From contig NC_088714.1 of the NCBI RefSeq assembly GCF_963576615.1, forward strand, positions 620,001-684,000: a stretch of DNA of 64,000 nt, given 5' to 3'. Shown here piece after piece: positions 47,901-54,500 of the stretch. Both the position numbers and the translations under genes were made by a program. Under the pieces are notes generated by a model that was given only the letters and a program-made list of their open reading frames with translations, did not search any database and was not told the origin of the DNA. Source of the DNA: Watersipora subatra. Its lineage: Eukaryota > Bryozoa > Gymnolaemata > Cheilostomatida > Watersiporidae. The first letter of the stretch is position 1. The number at the start of each line of letters is the position of its first letter.

Positions 47901-48098
47901 CTGTAGTTAGTTACAAACTTAATGGACATAAGGCTAAGGTCTGGTCCGATGCTTTTGTAGGCTAGAGTGCAGTCAGACGTGGGAGATAAACTGCGTGCAG
48001 ACATATTCAAAGGAACTCTGACATCAATGGACATTCTACCGATGAACAGACAGCTTATCCTCGGTACTGACAATGGCAGCATCCATCTTACGGCGTAG
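9376..48098 (+). CDS. WDR81: WDR81: BEACH and WD40 repeat protein (32 coding exons)
   Basis: I joined 32 exons with GT-AG junctions and fully consistent phases; they sum to 4,899 nt (1,632 residues plus stop). The N-terminal region precedes a BEACH domain from about residue 224 ([61 protein letters not shown]). A long, less conserved helical middle follows, then WD40 repeats from about residue 1328 ([37 protein letters not shown]) ending in [18 protein letters not shown]. The order and ends match vertebrate WDR81, which is about 1,940 residues. In animals WDR81 acts with WDR91 on endosomes to limit PI3P synthesis during early-to-late conversion and aids clearance of ubiquitinated cargo; this role is carried over by family. 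The start is a CCACCATG, but the frame stays open upstream to a possible acceptor at 9351, so more 5' exons may exist. Exon lists are in the four following entries. Confidence 0.95.
12100..12976. mobile_element. ~0.88 kb TIR element (termini TTAAAGGTTGACTTGCAA)
   Basis: Long inverted repeats of about 125 bp: the left arm runs TTAAAGGTTGACTTGCAA to TTACAAGCTCTTAAAAG (12101-12230), and the right arm is its inverse (12850-12974). The ends form CTTAAAGG...CCTTTAAG. There is no transposase. A third, single arm of the same family lies at 57117-57240. Superfamily unassigned; no clear TSD beyond TTAA-like ends. It sits in WDR81 intron 3. Confidence 0.75.
13035..13140 (-). repeat. tRNA-like SINE head, minus strand
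   Basis: Read on the minus strand it contains GGTTTGATTCCAGTGAGG (B-box-like) preceded by a tRNA-like 5' part, and is followed by an A-rich stretch. It is too diverged to be a functional tRNA. Confidence 0.4.
13205..13390 (+). repeat. tRNA-derived SINE, plus strand
   Basis: GTGGCTTATGGGTTAGTGTG resembles an A box, and GAGTTCAAATCC about 40 nt later is a good B box. The tail has GACAGACAGACAGAC and TATATATAGA repeats, as in other SINE-like copies of this window (38395-38600, 56462-57020). In WDR81 intron 3. Confidence 0.55.
15100..16180. other. Intron DNA, possible unclassified repeat
   Basis: The segment after WDR81 exon 6 includes a local GC-richer block (GACCAAACACGAGCGGAGCG near 15157-15176) inside AT-rich DNA and a run of ATATT-type repeats (15900-16150). 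No terminal repeats or protein motifs were recognised. Confidence 0.3.
16366..18640 (+). CDS. WDR81: WDR81 exons 7-11 (BEACH domain)
   Basis: Exons: 16366-16563, 16758-16844, 17145-17290, 18040-18236, 18391-18640. Exon 7 carries the core [12 protein letters not shown] and [20 protein letters not shown]. Exon 8 encodes GDAQLDQTF and a Gln/Glu-rich linker. Exon 9 carries [20 protein letters not shown] and [11 protein letters not shown]. Exon 10 carries [28 protein letters not shown] and [10 protein letters not shown]. Exon 11 finishes the domain ([14 protein letters not shown]). These are the most conserved segments of the gene and identify the family. The intron before exon 9 contains a duplicated acceptor (see findings). 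Confidence 0.95.
17043..17162 (+). repeat. 60-bp tandem duplication across a splice acceptor
   Basis: Two near-identical 60-bp copies (lines starting 17041 and 17101; difference only at the second base) span the end of WDR81 intron 8 and the first bases of exon 9. Each copy ends in GTGTAG|TATTTCCACACCACAT. Only the second acceptor (17144) gives an open frame; the first soon meets TAA. Confidence 0.9.
17488..17840. repeat. Degenerate ~40-bp tandem repeat
   Basis: About nine diverged copies of a unit like TGTGACCTGTGTCACATGATTGGCCAGT, in WDR81 intron 9. Each unit contains a short TGTGAC/GTCACA palindrome. Confidence 0.7.
18721..19046 (+). repeat. 66-bp pyrimidine-rich minisatellite (5 copies)
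   Basis: Copies start near 18725, 18791, 18857, 18923 and 18989. The unit is almost pure C/T with TCTTTTCAG inside, i.e. a polypyrimidine tract plus AG. It is followed by looser C/T-rich sequence to 19250. The open frames here (18669-19262) are artefacts of the repeat. Confidence 0.9.
19445..19803. mobile_element. MITE with GGTTCCCATAT terminal repeats
   Basis: It starts AGCCTGGTTCCCATAT and ends with the inverse ATATGGGAACCAGACT. Flanks are TCA and TTA, which could be a mutated 3-bp TNA duplication (PIF/Harbinger-like). It is GC-richer than its surroundings (CCGGCGGTGACGC block). In WDR81 intron 11; 359 bp, non-coding. Confidence 0.6.
20042..37777 (+). CDS. WDR81: WDR81 exons 12-25 (helical middle region)
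   Basis: Exons: 20042-20167, 20430-20608, 23862-23976, 25002-25190, 25594-25765, 25881-26050, 28543-28717, 29108-29256, 30341-30463, 30857-31121, 32712-32849, 33003-33213, 33770-33873, 37594-37777. Phases link throughout. The product includes [33 protein letters not shown] (Cys-rich), [36 protein letters not shown], and a low-complexity Ser/Thr segment before the WD repeats. Exon 18 was placed at the TCCATAG acceptor (phase 0) and exon 19 at TTTGTAG|GTCGAAC (phase 1); the nearer-looking alternatives break the frame. Exons 14 to 24 are separated by transposons and minisatellites. Confidence 0.88.
20609..21625 (+). repeat. 49-bp minisatellite made of splice-donor copies (~20 units)
   Basis: The unit starts GTGAGTATGCATTGTCTAG and ends GATGTTAACAAACAG, so each junction reads AACAAACAG|GTGAGTATG. 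The array begins exactly at the true donor of WDR81 exon 13 (ATTCCCAG|GTGAGTATG). Two units lack GTGAG (45-bp form). Confidence 0.95.
22082..22318 (+). repeat. ~44-bp tandem repeat
   Basis: Five to six copies of a unit with GAGCTTATGGTATACAT and GAGTTTATGGTACACAT halves; each half is itself a ~22-bp subrepeat. In WDR81 intron 13. Confidence 0.8.
22371..23759. mobile_element. 1.4 kb TIR transposon, copy 1 (TA TSD, Tc1/mariner-pogo-like ends)
   Basis: It starts CCGTAAAACCTGTATTTGAA and ends with the inverse, flanked by TA on both sides (22369-22370, 23760-23761). Subterminal GAACGCCACC repeats are present at both ends. The interior is about 1.4 kb of degenerate sequence collinear with copy 2 (33939-35340), including a shared GAACAGCCAGAAGA block. 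No intact transposase. TA duplication and these ends suggest the Tc1/mariner superfamily. Confidence 0.85.
24108..24161. repeat. 17-bp-arm inverted repeat around a (TA)n core
   Basis: CACTTGTTAATAAAACC and its exact inverse GGTTTTATTAACAAGTG flank a TATATATATATAATTC core. It could extrude as a cruciform. In WDR81 intron 14. Confidence 0.8.
24482..24785 (+). repeat. 31-bp tandem repeat
   Basis: Nine or so copies of CTCTATTCAAGTTACTTCTA plus ATATACCACAC; the outer units are diverged. In WDR81 intron 14. Confidence 0.88.
26636..27725 (-). pseudogene. hAT transposase remnants (ZBED5/FAM200-like)
   Basis: Fragments in different frames on the minus strand: 27725-27405 encodes [20 protein letters not shown] and a KLNLWCRR segment, and 26821-26700 encodes [20 protein letters not shown]. 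These match the helical region and the C-terminal dimerisation block of hAT transposases of the ZBED5/FAM200 group. Multiple frame breaks and a 28-bp repeat expansion between them show that it is dead. No BED finger was found. Confidence 0.85.
27068..27380. repeat. 28-bp minisatellite inside the hAT relic
   Basis: About eleven copies of CCACAATTTCTCCACAAACA plus GTAGGGAG. Because 28 is not a multiple of 3, every frame on the minus strand is open, giving three spurious overlapping ORFs. Confidence 0.95.
28808..29100 (+). repeat. ~60-bp tandem repeat next to exon 19
   Basis: About five copies of a unit containing GGCGATACTCTAAGTAGGTC and GTATTCTTTAGGTAATACAG. The last unit runs almost to the WDR81 exon 19 acceptor, and the repeat motif GTAGGTCGAA recurs at the junction TTTGTAG|GTCGAAC. 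Confidence 0.8.
29590..30020 (+). repeat. C/T-rich low-complexity tract
   Basis: More than 400 bases of CCCCT, CCATACAC and TTCCATA variants, with loose periodicity. The long open frame through it (29522-30031) has no coding merit. In WDR81 intron 19. Confidence 0.85.
31478..31532. mobile_element. 55-bp miniature P element with 8-bp TSD
   Basis: It begins CATAGATATAGTAAACCCTA, identical to the first 20 bases of the P element at 3646, and ends TTTACTATATCTATG, the inverse terminus. Exact 8-bp duplications GTGTGTGC lie at 31470-31477 and 31533-31540. It is therefore an inserted element of only 55 bp. In WDR81 intron 21. Confidence 0.9.
31738..32348. repeat. 67-bp minisatellite (9 copies)
   Basis: The unit contains AAGACAACAATACAATATCC and CTCCGTGGCCCACGCC, with two main variants (GACTGCC or GACCACC). 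The length is 1 mod 3, so all minus-strand frames are open and give long false ORFs. In WDR81 intron 21. Confidence 0.95.
33365..33720. repeat. ~45-bp AT-rich tandem repeat
   Basis: Degenerate copies of ATATAGACATACTGTATACA plus TGTAGTACATAA. In WDR81 intron 23. Confidence 0.8.
33939..35340. mobile_element. 1.4 kb TIR transposon, copy 2 (TA TSD)
   Basis: Same family as 22371-23759: it starts CCGTAAAACCTGTATTTGAA and ends in the inverse ...TTGTACGG, flanked by TA (33937-33938 and 35341-35342). The interior has an open frame at 34452-34727 with a block ending [19 protein letters not shown]. Copy 1 has the same block with a stop, so it may be a remnant of the family's protein; no catalytic motif is recognisable. 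In WDR81 intron 24. Confidence 0.85.
35938..37335 (+). repeat. 56-bp minisatellite (~25 copies) with higher-order structure
   Basis: The unit includes CTCAATGTAACATGACTTCA and TTGACAGCTTACTGACAATA. Variant units (ACATCA for ACTTCA, TTTAACAA, TTTGATAGC with ATATTATC) occur in the same order twice, around 36330-36670 and 36830-37170, which shows a multi-unit block duplication. In WDR81 intron 24. Confidence 0.95.
38171..48098 (+). CDS. WDR81: WDR81 exons 26-32 (WD40 repeats and stop)
   Basis: Exons: 38171-38304, 41718-41838, 45282-45384, 46290-46429, 46869-47079, 47388-47591, 47961-48098. Exon 26 carries [14 protein letters not shown] and [11 protein letters not shown], the block just before the propeller. 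Exon 27 is the first WD repeat ([20 protein letters not shown], then [11 protein letters not shown]). Later repeats are in exons 28-32, and the last exon ends [12 protein letters not shown] before TAG at 48096-48098, which matches the C-terminal form of vertebrate WDR81. Confidence 0.94.
38395..38600 (-). repeat. tRNA-derived SINE
   Basis: On the minus strand, TATAGCTCAGTGTTTAAATG (A-box-like) is followed by GTGAGTTCAAATCCAG (B box), and a TCTGTGTG/TATATAGATAG-type tail lies at the other end. In WDR81 intron 26. Confidence 0.65.
39518..41311 (-). mobile_element. Helitron, 1.8 kb, precise A|T insertion
   Basis: Read on the minus strand it begins TCTAGTATATAAACGGC at 41311 and ends ACGGGTAATGCAGCTAG at 39518. 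The host base is A before TC and T after CTAG, as expected for Helitrons (A|TC...CTRR|T). A helicase remnant lies near the 3' end. The interior includes a 12-bp-arm hairpin (CGGAACAGTGCC, loop GTTA) at about 40930-40960 and an AT-rich palindrome at about 40780-40860. In WDR81 intron 26. Confidence 0.88.
40296..40460 (-). pseudogene. Helitron Rep/helicase C-terminal remnant (PIF1-like)
   Basis: The minus strand encodes [20 protein letters not shown] followed by [15 protein letters not shown] and a stop after YLQVLH. This is the conserved last helicase motif of PIF1-type Helitron helicases (GQLYVA-S). No upstream helicase or Rep domain is left, so only the tail of the gene remains. Confidence 0.85.
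41435..41705 (+). repeat. ACAACACAGTACATA-type short tandem repeat
   Basis: About 18 copies of a ~15-bp unit (ACAACACAGTACTTAC and variants) run up to the acceptor of WDR81 exon 27. Confidence 0.92.
41860..42430 (+). repeat. Degenerate ~58-bp tandem repeat
   Basis: Roughly ten diverged units containing TCATGACAGCTTGTAGCATG and TGCTTACAGCAGTGTATA. In WDR81 intron 27. Confidence 0.8.
42455..42520 (-). repeat. Possible 7SL RNA (Alu-domain)-like fragment
   Basis: The minus strand reads AGCTGGGAGTGGTGGTGCAC, a short spacer, TGTAATCCAACTACTTGGAAGCT. This resembles the 5' domain of SRP RNA and its SINE derivatives. Only about 50 nt match and no Pol III termination or tail was seen, so chance or a decayed 7SL pseudogene are both possible. 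Confidence 0.4.
42528..43492. mobile_element. ~0.97 kb TIR element with TTAA ends
   Basis: Terminal inverted repeats of about 75 bp: TTAAAGCACATAAATTACAT and ATACATCAGAGTCTTGGCTT on the left; the inverse of both on the right. The ends are TTAAAGC...GCTTTAA, which may include a TTAA duplication as in piggyBac-type elements. No transposase recognised. In WDR81 intron 27. Confidence 0.75.
43995..44710 (+). repeat. 15-bp minisatellite (GTTGAGGACTCCTAG)
   Basis: About 47 copies with variants GGGGACT, GAGGACACC and GCTGAGG. A segment of several units (44510-44590) recurs at 44600-44700. In WDR81 intron 27. Confidence 0.95.
44719..45165. mobile_element. ~0.45 kb foldback element
   Basis: Long inverted arms: CACAAAGTTTTAGT, TCATTTGTGATTGTTTTTGA, GGTGATCTGACTGCCAG and GATGTTTCAAG on the left; their inverse between 45025 and 45165 on the right. 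The arms are about 140 bp around a ~150-bp core. Non-coding. In WDR81 intron 27. Confidence 0.8.
45844..46095. other. GC-rich island of unknown origin in an intron
   Basis: About 250 bp near 60% GC within AT-rich intron 28. The minus strand is open for 82 codons (46092-45844) with no known motif. It looks like a fragment of a GC-richer mobile element or gene, but I cannot assign it. Confidence 0.4.
46416..46643 (+). repeat. 19-bp minisatellite spanning an exon-intron junction
   Basis: The unit is GAGTCTACGATAAGGTACC, about 12 copies. The first copy includes the last 14 bases of WDR81 exon 29 and its donor (ACGATAAG|GTACCG); each later copy repeats that donor. Confidence 0.95.
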
Positions 48099-48308
48099 CT
48101 GACGGCGACTCTTTCAGATGTCGTTGATACTAAGCAGCATTTTATTTTTTTACTTTTTATTATGTTCTATTCATATGTGGCGTGATGATGCTCAACACCC
48201 CTAATCAGCCCTATTTTATGTATGATAAACTGCTAGTTATATAGCAGCCACCATTTACTTGCCTTCAAACAGTTCATCACTTCAGTTCGGTGAATTTAAG
48301 GATCCTAC

Positions 48309-48314
48309 AATAAA
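48309..48314 (+). terminator. WDR81: Poly(A) signal of WDR81
   Basis: AATAAA 211 bases after the WDR81 stop. It is the first good signal downstream; a second AATAAA occurs near 48580. Confidence 0.6.
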
Positions 48315-48342
48315 GAGATTCCTCAGCTAGTGAGATTAAGTT

Positions 48343-48348
48343 TTTATT
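48343..48348 (-). terminator. Poly(A) signal of the DUF885 gene
   Basis: AATAAA on the minus strand, 213 bases after the stop at 48561-48563. It lies 29 bp from the WDR81 signal on the other strand, so the two transcripts should end within the same few tens of bases. Confidence 0.55.
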
Positions 48349-48560
48349 GGTAGGGGTGGTGGGCTGAGACAGCCTTAGTATGTCCCATGGCAAGCATGGG
48401 TTTACAAATTACTTGCTAAATTCATTGATTGTTTAATGAAGAAGTTCAAACTGGTAAACTATCATGAAGAGATACATATGGCACTGTCAGCTCAGTAATA
48501 ATACAAAATAAAATAATGGGACTGTGAAACTGAGTTCGGTTTGTAATATTATGCAGCTGC

Positions 48561-51500
48561 CTACATGACTGATGCTAAAATAAATGCTGCAATCATCATT
48601 CCTATTCCTGGACAGTCTTGACTAGCAATAGCTGCCATTGGCTGTCGTTCCAGCCAATAGTTCATCTCCTCTTCAAGAACTTGCAAGGGCACTGCTCCTA
48701 AGTCTATGATGGCTTGATGGAACGCTTTGGGGTCAAAGTCATCTCCTGATAAAGAAAGGAAATGTTAATTTACCTCCTACGAGTATTTGACTTTAAAATA
48801 TTCTCATGGGTTGAGTATTACTTTTAGACTAGTCCAGAGTATTCTTGTAAAATAAGTAAGACAAAGGTAAGTTCTAAACACTGACTTGTACCCTTACTGT
48901 ATCAACTAGCAATTCAGTGATCTATAGATAGTTGTTGGCCACGATTCACTTACCCAGTCTCTTCATCGCATCACTTCTGATCTCCTTAATCTTCAACTCC
49001 CCTATCTTGTAAGCGCAAGCCTGGCCTGGCATCCTGACATACCTGGTTATCTGGTCACGGCACATGTCTGGGCTGAGAAGGGTGTTGTTTATTAAATATT
49101 CTACTGCTCTCTCATAGCTCCAGCTATGGAAACAGCAAACCATAGACTCAGTTTCTACCACTGCTGCTATGCAGGACAACGTGTAGCATATACTGGATCT
49201 ACTCATGATAATCTTATGTATACTATTATACTGTTGATAACCTTATCTTATGTATACTATACTACTGATAACCTTATGTATACTATACTACTGATAACCT
49301 TATCTTATGTATACTATACTACTGATAACCTTATGTATACTATACTACTGATAACCTTATCTTATGTATACTATACTACTGATAACCTTATCTTATGTAT
49401 ACTATACTACTGATAACCTTATCTTATGTATACTATACTACTGATAACCTTATCTTATGTATACTATACTACTGATAACATTATCTTATGTATATTATAC
49501 TACTGATAACCTTATCTTATGTATACTATACTACTGATAACCTTATCTTATGTATACTATACTACTGATAACCTTATCTTATGTATACTATACTACTGAT
49601 AACCTTATCTTATGTATACTATACTACTGATAACATTATCTTATGTATATTATACTACTTATAACCTTATCTTATGTATACTATACTACTGATAACCTTA
49701 TCTTATGTATACTATACTACTGATAACCTTATCTTATGTATACTATACTACTGATAACATTATCTTATGTATATTATACTACTTATAACCTTATCTTATG
49801 TATACTATACTACTGATAACCTTATCTTATGTATACTATACTACTGATAACATTATCTTATGTATACTATACTACTGAAAACCTTATCTTATGTATACTA
49901 TACTACTGATAACCTTATCTTATGTATACTATACTACTGATAACTTTATCTTACGTATAATGTACAGCTCATTGAACCTCCTTTTGATAAAATGTGAATC
50001 AATATTCCACCTATTTTCTCATAATTATTCATGTCTAGATAATGATGTTCACAGTTGTAGAAAAATTTTAACTGTAAGGTTTATTGCGTAGGAAGAGGCT
50101 GAGTGTTTCTATCAAATGTCAGAGATACCCTAGAGATATAGGGTTTGGAGATATAGTCTAATAGTAACTTAAGATAAACAGGCTGGACTTTAAATCTCGA
50201 TTTATATCTTCCATCATGTTATTGCTGTAACTTACTTGTAGTGGTGAATACCTGTGTCGACAACAAGGCGAGAGGCTCTCAGACTCTCTAATGAGAGCCT
50301 CCCTAGTTTTTCTCTATCAGTGCTGATGATTCCCATAACTTCGCTGATGTACTCTGAGTACAGGCCCCAGCCCTGTAAGTAGGTTAATATAATATTAAAT
50401 TCAGGAATGCAATTCTGGAAAACTACCGTACTAGATATAATTATTTACATGATTAGTACAAAGGTAGTCTCTTCCTCGTAGGATTTATCTGACCTCTACT
50501 ATAATGTCAACATTAGTTTTAAAAAATCCTTGCATATAGTATATCGTGTGTATGGGATATGTATTTCACTTCACAGACATAATTCTGTAATTTTTCTCTA
50601 ATTCTGCTATACATAATTTTGTAACAGAATGGCTTTAATACTAATATTAAAGCCATTCTGTTACATATCAGTCAAAGTGTTCCATGTCATAGATAATTAA
50701 TTATTAATTGCATCGGAGAAAATACTTTAGAGTGTAATTTCAATTTTGAAATCATGTACCATTTTGGCCTTGTTTTACAACTTATCATGAATTTGCTGAG
50801 CCTTTTCTACAAAAAAATTACTTAGTAAAAATCGAGAGAGTCTTAGGTAGGCTTTCGGCTGACTATGAGTATAAGTATACCATAGTATACCATAAGTATA
50901 AGTGTACCGTGGTATACCGTAAGCATAGTGCATACCATAGTATACCGTAAGTATAAATATACCGGAGTATACCGTAAGTATAAGTATACTGGAGTATACC
51001 GTAAGTATAAGTATACCGTAAGTATAAGTATACCATAGTATACAGTAAGTATAAGTATACCGTAAGTATAAGTATACCGTAGTATACCATAAGTATACCG
51101 TAGTATACCATAGTATAAACATACATTAGCTGACAATTATGGCATTGCCAGGTATACTAAATACCGCTGCAGATACCTCAATGTAAGCTCCGTGGTATGG
51201 AACATTGTATGCACCCTGGTCATGGTGGGCGTATTCGGAGTACTTCCTGAAGTCGGGTAGGTCAGTGAGGAGTACAGAGGCTAACTGGTAATGATGTCCT
51301 GGCAGCGCTTCGTGTACTAGCACAGCGAGCATCGTAATTTTGAGCCTGTGGCATCATGTATAGCGTTACAAGAGTTAATATACTATTGCTTAGCTAACAC
51401 AGCTGGATGAGTTGAATAAATTCATAAAAACCTAAAATATTTTGTGCTAGTAGCCTAACCAACTTCTTAAAAAATACTCACTAAATGATCAGTGAACATT

Positions 51501-54500
51501 GAACGGGCAGTGATCCCAATTTTGAAATTAAGTCATACCAGAAATACGCGAGAGCTGAGAAGTAAATATTTTACATGGTCTATGTAGGGTAGTATACTTG
51601 CATTTCAGTTGGCTTGCTACCGTCATAGATAAATATGCCTGGGGTCCAGCCAGTTCCATTCCATTTGGGAGAGTTGTACACGCCTAATGATCCATATGGG
51701 TCATCTATTAGCTCCAAGGCTATGGGAGGCTCAGGGTTGAACTCTTTGCCAAGCTTTGGTCGCACTTGCTTATTCAACATGTCTTTATAGCCCTGCTTCA
51801 GTGCTGACTGCAACCCAAATAAATTTAATTTCAAGCTAAATTATCTTTCAACACATTCTGTATTGACAGCATATTATTATGCGCTTCTTTGAACAACAAG
51901 TGTGCTAGTTTATCATCAACTCGCAAAGCAGTTACAATAAAAAGCACCTGCTTGTGTGTATCACAAAGCCTACAGCCAGATATACAGCTGGTAATGCTCA
52001 CCTGCTCAAGCATGCTAGTAACCGTTAATAAAAAAGATCAAATTAACCTTGAAGCAAAGTTTCCTAAAAATGAAAGATTTCAAATCTGTATGTAGCTTTA
52101 TAACAAAAGCTTATAGATTATAGCTTCAAAAACATGTATCAGCTAGCATACACATTTGGAGCCAGGGGCTGCAATAAAAATCAAATGGCTAGAGTACCTT
52201 ATCTCTGTTAGTTAAGCCTAACCTGCGTGGAAAAGTACTCATTTGGATCTTGGTAGAGTGTGTTCACAAAGTCTCTTATTGTTCCCTGAAAATTCTCATT
52301 TCTTATTATCTACAAGATTTAATAACCAACATAAAAGACAAGGCTTTCACAATCGGGCAAAATGAGCATACATGTACACTGTACATATCACTCTCTTACC
52401 ATTATATACTCTGATATCACTCTACCACTATTATATACTTTAATATCACTTTACTACTATTATATACTCTGATATTACTCTACTACTATTATATACTCTG
52501 ATATTACTCTACTACTATTATATACTCTGATATTACTCTAGTACTATTATATACTCTGATATTACTCTACTACTATTATATACTCTGATATCACTCTACT
52601 ACTATTATATACTCTGATATCATTCTACTACTATTATATAGTCTGATATCACTCAACTACTATTATATAGTCTGATATCACTCTACTACTATTATATAGT
52701 CTGATATCACTCTACTACTATTATATACTCTGATATCACTCTACTACTATTATATAGTCTGATATCACTCTACTACTATTATATAGTCTGATATCACTCT
52801 ACTACTATTATATACTCTGATATCACTCTACTACTATTATATAGTCTGATATCACTCTACTACTATTATATACTCTGATATCACTCTACTACTATTATAT
52901 AGTCTGATATCACTCTACTACTATTATATACTCTGATATCACTCTACTACTATTATATACTTTGATATCACTCAACTACTATTATATAGTCTGATATCAC
53001 TCTACTACTATTATATAGTCTGATATCACTCTACTACTATTATATACTCTAATATTAATCAAATGCTTTGATACTTTGACATTATTGCTTAATCTGTCAA
53101 ACTAGCCTTCTGCATAGCAACTGAAATTCTGTCTACTTCATCCAAACCAAGTTGATGAGCTATTTCAGACGTTGTCTCATCAGATGTGTAATATTGCAAA
53201 GTCGCTTCATAGAATTTATCTCCTCCTGGTAGTGAGGATAAACCAGCATGGTTTATATCTCTGCATTGTGGGAGATAATCCTAAAAATACCTGAGATTTA
53301 GTGGCAGTCTTGAAATTTTATTTTGGTTTATAGGGAATAAAGTTCAAACTACATTGACAGTTTGTAAGGCACCACAAATAAGGTCAATCTTTGATAGGAT
53401 GTGATATTACAGCTAATGCTTGCTATTTAACCAGCATTAGAATAATCCAAAATCTCAAACCAAGCCTCATTTTGTCCTAATAATCTCTAATTCCATGCGC
53501 TCAGGTTTGGTTGGCGTAGTCTAAAAAGCCTGTTTGTTTTTGCATCGACACCAGGCAATAACAAACCTTTGGGAGGATAACTTTATCATATATCTTAAAT
53601 AAGTCTCATAAACAACCTTACATCGTGTATTTTAAGGTTTACCACATAGCTTTTTAAAATGGCTAACACAACCATGGTAATACTGGAGTTGTTATAGGCA
53701 GATCATGTATTTACAGGTCATAGCATTTTCAATACAAATGAGGTCTGATCACAAAATTGTTTTTTAGCCCTATGCAATAGAGAAATTTATCAGCTTGTGA
53801 AAACTGTTTTCAAAATTGAAATCAAAGCAATTTAACCTGAGATACAGCTGTTTGTCGAAGGTGGTGTTGGTCAGTATGGTCAACACAACAAACTGAAAAA
53901 TTTGTCATCAAAGAAGATGGATTGGATTTTAAACAGTATTATTCATTTAGGAAGGTCATAGAAACCGCAGGCTACAAACATTACATTTTCATGAATGTTG
54001 GGAATGACTTGGCTTCACAAAAGTCTAAGCCACATTGACAAGTTTCACCTTGGGAGCCCATTGAGCTCTATACGAAATGCCGCACTTGTAATGAAAATGA
54101 TACGACCTATCAGATATATTTACAAGATGCATCAGTCTTGGCACATTCATCAAGCGTTCCACATTGTCTGGTGTCAGCCAATGTTTGCATTTTCAATTAC
54201 AATCAACAGACTTGGCAAGCAAACTGTCCAACTCATAACTCGGCTAACATTGACCTGGCCGTTCAAAGTTCACTGTTTTTTTTTCTGAAAAACGGTGAAC
54301 TTAACTAATAAGCTAGTTAAAGTACGGCGCTTTTAAAATAGGATAGCAGATTTGACCCAAAGGCAACGCTTTTCACTTACATTCTCCAGTTTGTTCACAA
54401 AGTTCTCCATTTGCTGTCTGAGTTTTTCACATTCCTCTTTACCCTCATCATAAAAGGTCCTACAGGGTATCAAGAACATGACAGTGAGTCTTCTTTATTT

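Noticed and set aside
49126..51136. Tyr-rich ORFs on both strands
   Set aside because: They come from AT-rich tandem arrays (31-bp and GTATAC types).
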